Source of the DNA: an uncultured Porphyromonadaceae bacterium
Lineage (GTDB): Bacteria; Bacteroidota; Bacteroidia; Bacteroidales; Muribaculaceae
DNA length: 7,800 bases
Assembly (NCBI GenBank): GCA_947175225.1
Contig: CAMWLX010000156.1
Span: forward strand, 1 to 7,800
Reading direction: 5' to 3'
The position numbers were made by a program, and so were the translations under genes. The notes below the pieces were generated by a model that worked only from the letters and a program-made list of their open reading frames with translations, did no database searches and had not been told where the DNA came from. Of this stretch, positions 3,650 through 7,800 are shown in pieces. The stretch's first letter is position 1; each line of letters opens with the position of its first letter.

Positions 3650-6600
3650 TCATTCCGAAAGATCAATGCCCAGATTGGATAGCGTCTTTCTTATAGGGGC
3701 TCCATAATAATGGTTGGTAAAATAGGAGGAATTATCATGCATATTATGTATGATTTTCAACGACTCATGATGCTCCTCCGGAATTATTTCACATCTGATT
3801 ATCTCGTCGATATATGAATCGGGATAGTCATCGCCGTGGTCGGTCATCTTAACGGTCCTGAAGCCTGATTTTGAGGAGTCTACATCGTCAAGACGCATTA
3901 CAGACTGTCTTTTGGAATCCCTATATACCACCAGCAGCGCATCAGTCTTTTTCGCAGGGCATATGAAAACCGGGCGTTTGTCGGTCCGCATATTGTTTCT
4001 GACACCCAATCGGGCCTTGAGCAAATCGCTCATCCCCACCTTTTGCACTTCTCCATCATCATATACCATCAAAAGAAAACCGTCGCGTTCCTTATTATGA
4101 ATAGCGAGAGTGAGACGCCCCTCTTCCCAATTGATCTCATCAAGCAGGCTCCATGTATTGTCATTATTTATGCGCAGGAAAGCACAAGTGTCCACCCCAT
4201 ACCCATCTTCCCAATTATTGACAATATTTGAACGAATCTGTCCGGTATCGATTGACTCAGGATTTTTGATGCTTACGGTCTTTTTTGCCACTGATTCTAC
4301 GGCCTTCGCCGGCGTATCGGAGACTTCCGCCTCTTCGATGTCAGGCGCTATATCCGTAATGTCTTCTGTGCGGATACCATAATCTGAGAATATCCTCTCA
4401 TCCATAATGTCTTGAAGAAGGTCCAAATCATCATATCGATATGTCGAGGCACCCTCGCGAAGGAAATACATCTTCTCATTCTTATAGCATACACCCACAG
4501 GCTTCTTGGAAGGGCGTATAGTAAGCGCATAAATCCATTTGTCGCCTGCATCAGGAAACTCTTCAATAATCGAAGCATTGAAGCCTCCACCCATTGCCAG
4601 ACGGATCTGATTCCTGACATAGTTCTTATACTTATCTTTACTCCCTTCGAAATATGCAAGATCATCATCAAGCCCTTTGGCCGATCCTGTATCGTAGACA
4701 CCTAAATAAAGCGTCCCGCCATATGCGTTTGCCATGCCTGAGATAACTTTCAATATGTTGAATGTCTGAAGTTCAAAATTTGGTTTCATTTTCTGCTCAG
4801 GAGGGAATATAATGGAGGTCTTGAACTCCTTAAGCTGCCCTTCCTCGCCGAATGAATATACTTTAGGAACTGCGATACGGATGTTGAGAAGGCTTTTTAT
4901 CTGTTCAAGAATCTTCGCTCTGTATTCAGCCAACTCCATACCGTCAGATACGTTGTAGGCAAGCATGAGCCGCGCAAGCTTGCCAATAAGATGCGCTGAA
5001 GAATATGCCCCGGTAAGATCCCAAAGATATTGGTTGCGTTCCTGAAGTCCGAGACTGTCAACAATTTTAATCTGGCAAAGTTTTTCCTTAAGCAAGGGAT
5101 AATGTTCAATAAAATCTTCATTTCCTTCACTTAATAATTCAAATTCTTCATTATCCACGCGACCGTTGTTGCCGAAATCCTCCAGAATTACAAGCATACG
5201 CAATCTTTGATCAAGATATCGCAACGCATCATCATCGGAAGTCATCTTTGCAAGTATTCGCGCTATCGAGATATAGCCGTAGGCACTGATGCGGTCGGTC
5301 TCCATGAGAGCCTTATGATCGAGAATAGCAATCATCTGCTGGATATGGGCAGGTTCGAATTGATCGTCGGAAAGGCTCAGCGCATCTTTTGCGAGTTGGT
5401 CGTCGCTTTCCTGAAAAGTCTTTTCGTCGCAATAAAATGCAAGAAGCTCTTCAGCTGCTTTCTTTATATCGACGTGATTGTCAGCCGGACCGATCACTTC
5501 TGCTTGAATCCTGCGAGGCTGACTGATATCCGTCAGGCGCACTTTGACCGTATCCCCCTCTGCATAAGGAATATCCGTGGTTTCGTCGGGAATGAATACT
5601 CCATACCCAAACTCCGAGATAGCAAGCATTGCGCGCTTGTCTTCGTCGTGATAGATGATGCGGCAATCTGTCTCATCGTTGTGGTCGCAATTTACCTTAA
5701 TAAATTCGTCGAGCATCCCCATCACATCAAACATGAATGTAGGGCAATCCGGATCATCATTCACTATTGCATTGATTCTTGCTCTGATAAGGAGAGGCTC
5801 CCCTTTATAATAGAAACTTTCGATGTCAAATCCCGGATTATATCGGAAAAGCCCGTTGGTAGCCTTCACCCCATAAATATCCAGCCAACCCTCTCCGTAG
5901 TAGCCATCATCTTCAATCCTGCAATAATATCGGAATTGTCTTAGCGGATTACGCTCATCCTTGCTTATAACCCTTATATTGACCACCTGATTCACTTCCG
6001 GCACAAACTTACGTGGCCTGATGACAACCGGCATCGTCTCCTTGGTGAAAAGTGCGAGTTCGACTTTTCGCCACCATTCTTTCCACTTTTTTATATTGGC
6101 ATTTTTGGCAATCCCGAATTTATTAGCATTAGGAAGATAAATCTGAATATTATGCCAGTCGAGCATTCCGGATGGCACCACATTATGTTCTACGTCTTTA
6201 GAGAAAGTAGGAGCTATTGTGATTTTATCATTGTTGACTGTAAACCTTACGGTATCAGACTCCAACGACTTAGTTGCCAACATATTGTTGGCCAAAGGAT
6301 GCGCAGCCATCTTATAGGCGAATATTTCAGTCTGCTTGACATCTGATATCAAGTTGATGTTGACGAAACTTGAATCGGCAGCCATGAGAGCTTGGAATGC
6401 ACGCTCAATCAGATTTTCAGAAGGCACGATGCCACGCTTATGCACCCCTACAGTATTGTTGTATCTGACATACGAAAGATAATGATAGAGAAGAGATTGA
6501 TAGAGCTGAAGATCGATGGAATCATCATCAGTCATGACAAGAAGATAAGAAAGAGCACGGATAATTCTGCCCAGCAAGCGGTTTGATTGCTCGTCATTGA

Positions 6601-7708
6601 CCAATGCCGTACGGTTGACCTTATCACGGTTAGTGTCGATATAATAAGTCATGAAAAGGCAAAAGGCCTTCCTGAATTCGGCATTGCGTCGGCTCCAATT
6701 GGTGTCTTGAATTATATCCAGAATGGCATCTATCCTCTCTTCAAGCAAGTTAGGGCTAATGGAGAAAATAGCGATAAGGATCGCAATCTTATGCTCAGGA
6801 CGATAGATGAACCCGGCATTCCTTATTTTGTGAAGGATAGCGTCAATTTCTTGCTGAAGTTGGTCAGACTCCACCATATCAAGCACTTCAGAATATATCT
6901 CGGCATTCTCTATCTTTTTAGCTATCCATTCTTGATAGTTTTCTCTTTCAGATTCCGGAAAAGAAAGCAGAAGCTTCGACTCCTCAAGAAGGAAGAGACA
7001 AAGTCGGATATATTCTCTGACAAGATCTCGGATACCGGAAGTAGTCATCGACTTGCTTGTCCAATAATCGGGAACCCCTAACATAGCCTTGATGATCCAT
7101 TGATTATTATTCTTGCTCAGCATATCCCGAGCCTCTGAGAAGATAGCGACCTTGTTAAATATGTTTTCTATCTCTTTGGCCTTGGCTGCGTCTGTCCCGC
7201 TCATGACAAGGAATTCAGTGGGAGTTATGACTGCGCTTGGAGGGGTCTTCGATTCAAAGCAATATTCAAGAGTAAGTCTGTCGGGAGATATTTTCTTTAC
7301 TTTGCAATATATCTTCTGCTGCGGATGCAGCAACACTTCAGATGTAGTAGTAAGTTTGAAGACGACACCTCTGGCATCCCTGACATTATAAAAGAATTGT
7401 CCATCTACTTGAGTCTTGTCTTGATTCTGAACAATGAATGGATATGGCTCATTTTCTTTGTAAACGTCGCCAAACATTCGGGCAAAGTTTTGGACGAAAA
7501 CTATATTATCGCCATGAATATCCTTCACCATCGACGGCAGCTCCTTTAATTTTCTCACTTCCGGATTCTTTCTCTGGAATTCAAACATCCTGATAAGATA
7601 TTCCTTGTCGTTAGCTTTAACGTGGAAGTATGCATTTCCGTCATTATCTACAATATCTATTATTGGCAGATTGTAGAATTTTCCTTTTTGATAAATTGTA
7701 TCACCCAT
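3650..7708 (-). CDS. Giant Schlafen AlbA_2-domain protein, putative nucleic-acid-binding effector
   Basis: The product (1352 aa) has no signal peptide or membrane segment. Order of regions: beta-rich OB-like N terminus (about 12-150); helical (165-480); beta-rich (about 570-740), including an S1-like stretch 682-740 with GYGVFIP and EGDTVKVRLTDI; helical (745-945); Schlafen AlbA_2 domain (950-1100); acidic linker (1105-1150); beta-rich C terminus (1165-1310). The AlbA_2 domain shows GEEGQLKEFK (954-963) and GMANAYGGTLYLGVYDTG (991-1008). Acidic residues Glu956, Glu961 and Asp1006 fall where Schlafen ribonucleases carry their Glu-Glu-Asp site. A motif WKEWWRKVE is at 542-550. Bacterial AlbA_2 proteins are mostly of unknown function; some are regulators, others occur near defence genes. 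RNA or DNA binding or cleavage is inference. The start at 7708 follows a weak promoter. No partner gene lies in the window. Confidence 0.9.
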   Translation of the reverse strand: MGDTIYQKGKFYNLPIIDIVDNDGNAYFHVKANDKEYLIRMFEFQRKNPEVRKLKELPSMVKDIHGDNIVFVQNFARMFGDVYKENEPYPFIVQNQDKTQVDGQFFYNVRDARGVVFKLTTTSEVLLHPQQKIYCKVKKISPDRLTLEYCFESKTPPSAVITPTEFLVMSGTDAAKAKEIENIFNKVAIFSEARDMLSKNNNQWIIKAMLGVPDYWTSKSMTTSGIRDLVREYIRLCLFLLEESKLLLSFPESERENYQEWIAKKIENAEIYSEVLDMVESDQLQQEIDAILHKIRNAGFIYRPEHKIAILIAIFSISPNLLEERIDAILDIIQDTNWSRRNAEFRKAFCLFMTYYIDTNRDKVNRTALVNDEQSNRLLGRIIRALSYLLVMTDDDSIDLQLYQSLLYHYLSYVRYNNTVGVHKRGIVPSENLIERAFQALMAADSSFVNINLISDVKQTEIFAYKMAAHPLANNMLATKSLESDTVRFTVNNDKITIAPTFSKDVEHNVVPSGMLDWHNIQIYLPNANKFGIAKNANIKKWKEWWRKVELALFTKETMPVVIRPRKFVPEVNQVVNIRVISKDERNPLRQFRYYCRIEDDGYYGEGWLDIYGVKATNGLFRYNPGFDIESFYYKGEPLLIRARINAIVNDDPDCPTFMFDVMGMLDEFIKVNCDHNDETDCRIIYHDEDKRAMLAISEFGYGVFIPDETTDIPYAEGDTVKVRLTDISQPRRIQAEVIGPADNHVDIKKAAEELLAFYCDEKTFQESDDQLAKDALSLSDDQFEPAHIQQMIAILDHKALMETDRISAYGYISIARILAKMTSDDDALRYLDQRLRMLVILEDFGNNGRVDNEEFELLSEGNEDFIEHYPLLKEKLCQIKIVDSLGLQERNQYLWDLTGAYSSAHLIGKLARLMLAYNVSDGMELAEYRAKILEQIKSLLNIRIAVPKVYSFGEEGQLKEFKTSIIFPPEQKMKPNFELQTFNILKVISGMANAYGGTLYLGVYDTGSAKGLDDDLAYFEGSKDKYKNYVRNQIRLAMGGGFNASIIEEFPDAGDKWIYALTIRPSKKPVGVCYKNEKMYFLREGASTYRYDDLDLLQDIMDERIFSDYGIRTEDITDIAPDIEEAEVSDTPAKAVESVAKKTVSIKNPESIDTGQIRSNIVNNWEDGYGVDTCAFLRINNDNTWSLLDEINWEEGRLTLAIHNKERDGFLLMVYDDGEVQKVGMSDLLKARLGVRNNMRTDKRPVFICPAKKTDALLVVYRDSKRQSVMRLDDVDSSKSGFRTVKMTDHGDDYPDSYIDEIIRCEIIPEEHHESLKIIHNMHDNSSYFTNHYYGAPIRKTLSNLGIDLSE

Positions 7709-7733
7709 GATGTATGTTAAATTTTTGATAATT

Positions 7734-7765
7734 ATGAATTAGGGCGTTCAGTTCTATGTACCAAA
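7734..7765 (-). promoter_or_regulatory. Weak Bacteroides-type promoter for the giant AlbA_2 gene
   Basis: On the minus strand TTTG (complement of 7762-7765) is followed after 20 bases by TAATTCAT (complement of 7734-7741). The -33 box and spacing fit, but the -7 box keeps only TA and one T of TAnnTTTG. Transcription would begin near 7726, about 18 bases before the ATG. No better candidate is seen in the 92 bases available upstream. Confidence 0.35.
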
Positions 7766-7782
7766 ATCATAACTATATCATA

Positions 7783-7800
7783 AAGCGCCTCTCCGAGGCT
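7783..7800. repeat. Start of repeat block E, cut by the window edge
   Basis: AAGCGCCTCTCCGAGGCT differs at one loop base from the first 18 bases of block C (1711-1728) and forms the same hairpin, GCCTC-TCC-GAGGC (7787-7799). Like block C it lies upstream of a minus-strand gene, with the same end facing that gene. The rest of the block would lie outside the window, so this is a prediction from the match alone. Confidence 0.6.

Noticed and set aside
5207..5944. Plus-strand open frame of 245 codons
   Set aside because: It lies fully inside the giant minus-strand gene, whose protein has recognisable domains; the plus-strand product has no recognisable motif.

Overview
The window looks like chromosomal DNA from a Bacteroidota bacterium, most likely of the order Bacteroidales (a Muribaculaceae-like gut lineage would fit, but this is inference). 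The grounds are: promoters of the Bacteroides type (TTTG, 19-20 bases, TAnnTTTG or a close variant), A/T-rich leaders without Shine-Dalgarno sequences, and proteins of typical Bacteroidales flavour. No rRNA, tRNA, CRISPR array, transposase or phage gene was recognised.

The left part (about 1-3400) holds four small, separately transcribed genes, each next to a block of one G+C-rich intergenic repeat family. In order they are: repeat blocks A and B (1-478); a LacA/Maa-type sugar O-acetyltransferase (+, 533-1120); a shared hairpin terminator; a convergent FMN-dependent nitroreductase (-, 1166-1678); repeat block C (1711-1919); a glutaredoxin-like CPDC protein (-, 2002-2301); repeat block D (2382-2762), lying between two divergent promoters; and a flavoredoxin-like flavin reductase family protein (+, 2821-3393). 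Three of the four genes concern flavin or thiol redox chemistry. They do not form an operon, so a shared pathway is only a possibility.

The middle (3394-3649) is a scar. An 18-codon stub resembling the start of a sugar O-acetyltransferase runs into an open stretch resembling the C-terminal end of a nitroreductase. A perfect 12-bp inverted repeat follows, probably a terminator.

The right half is one very large minus-strand gene (3650-7708, 1352 aa). It carries a Schlafen-type AlbA_2 domain near residues 950-1100, in which the three acidic positions of the Schlafen nuclease site appear to be kept. Around it are OB/S1-like beta segments, two long helical regions and a C-terminal beta-rich region that resembles GyrA C-terminal blades. 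This is the most interesting gene here: possibly a nucleic-acid-binding or RNA-cleaving effector whose biology I cannot name. Another copy of the repeat family begins at the right edge (7783-7800), upstream of this gene.

The other main point of interest is the repeat family. It is modular, able to fold back on itself, present in five blocks, and placed next to gene starts so that at least two promoters begin exactly where the repeat ends.
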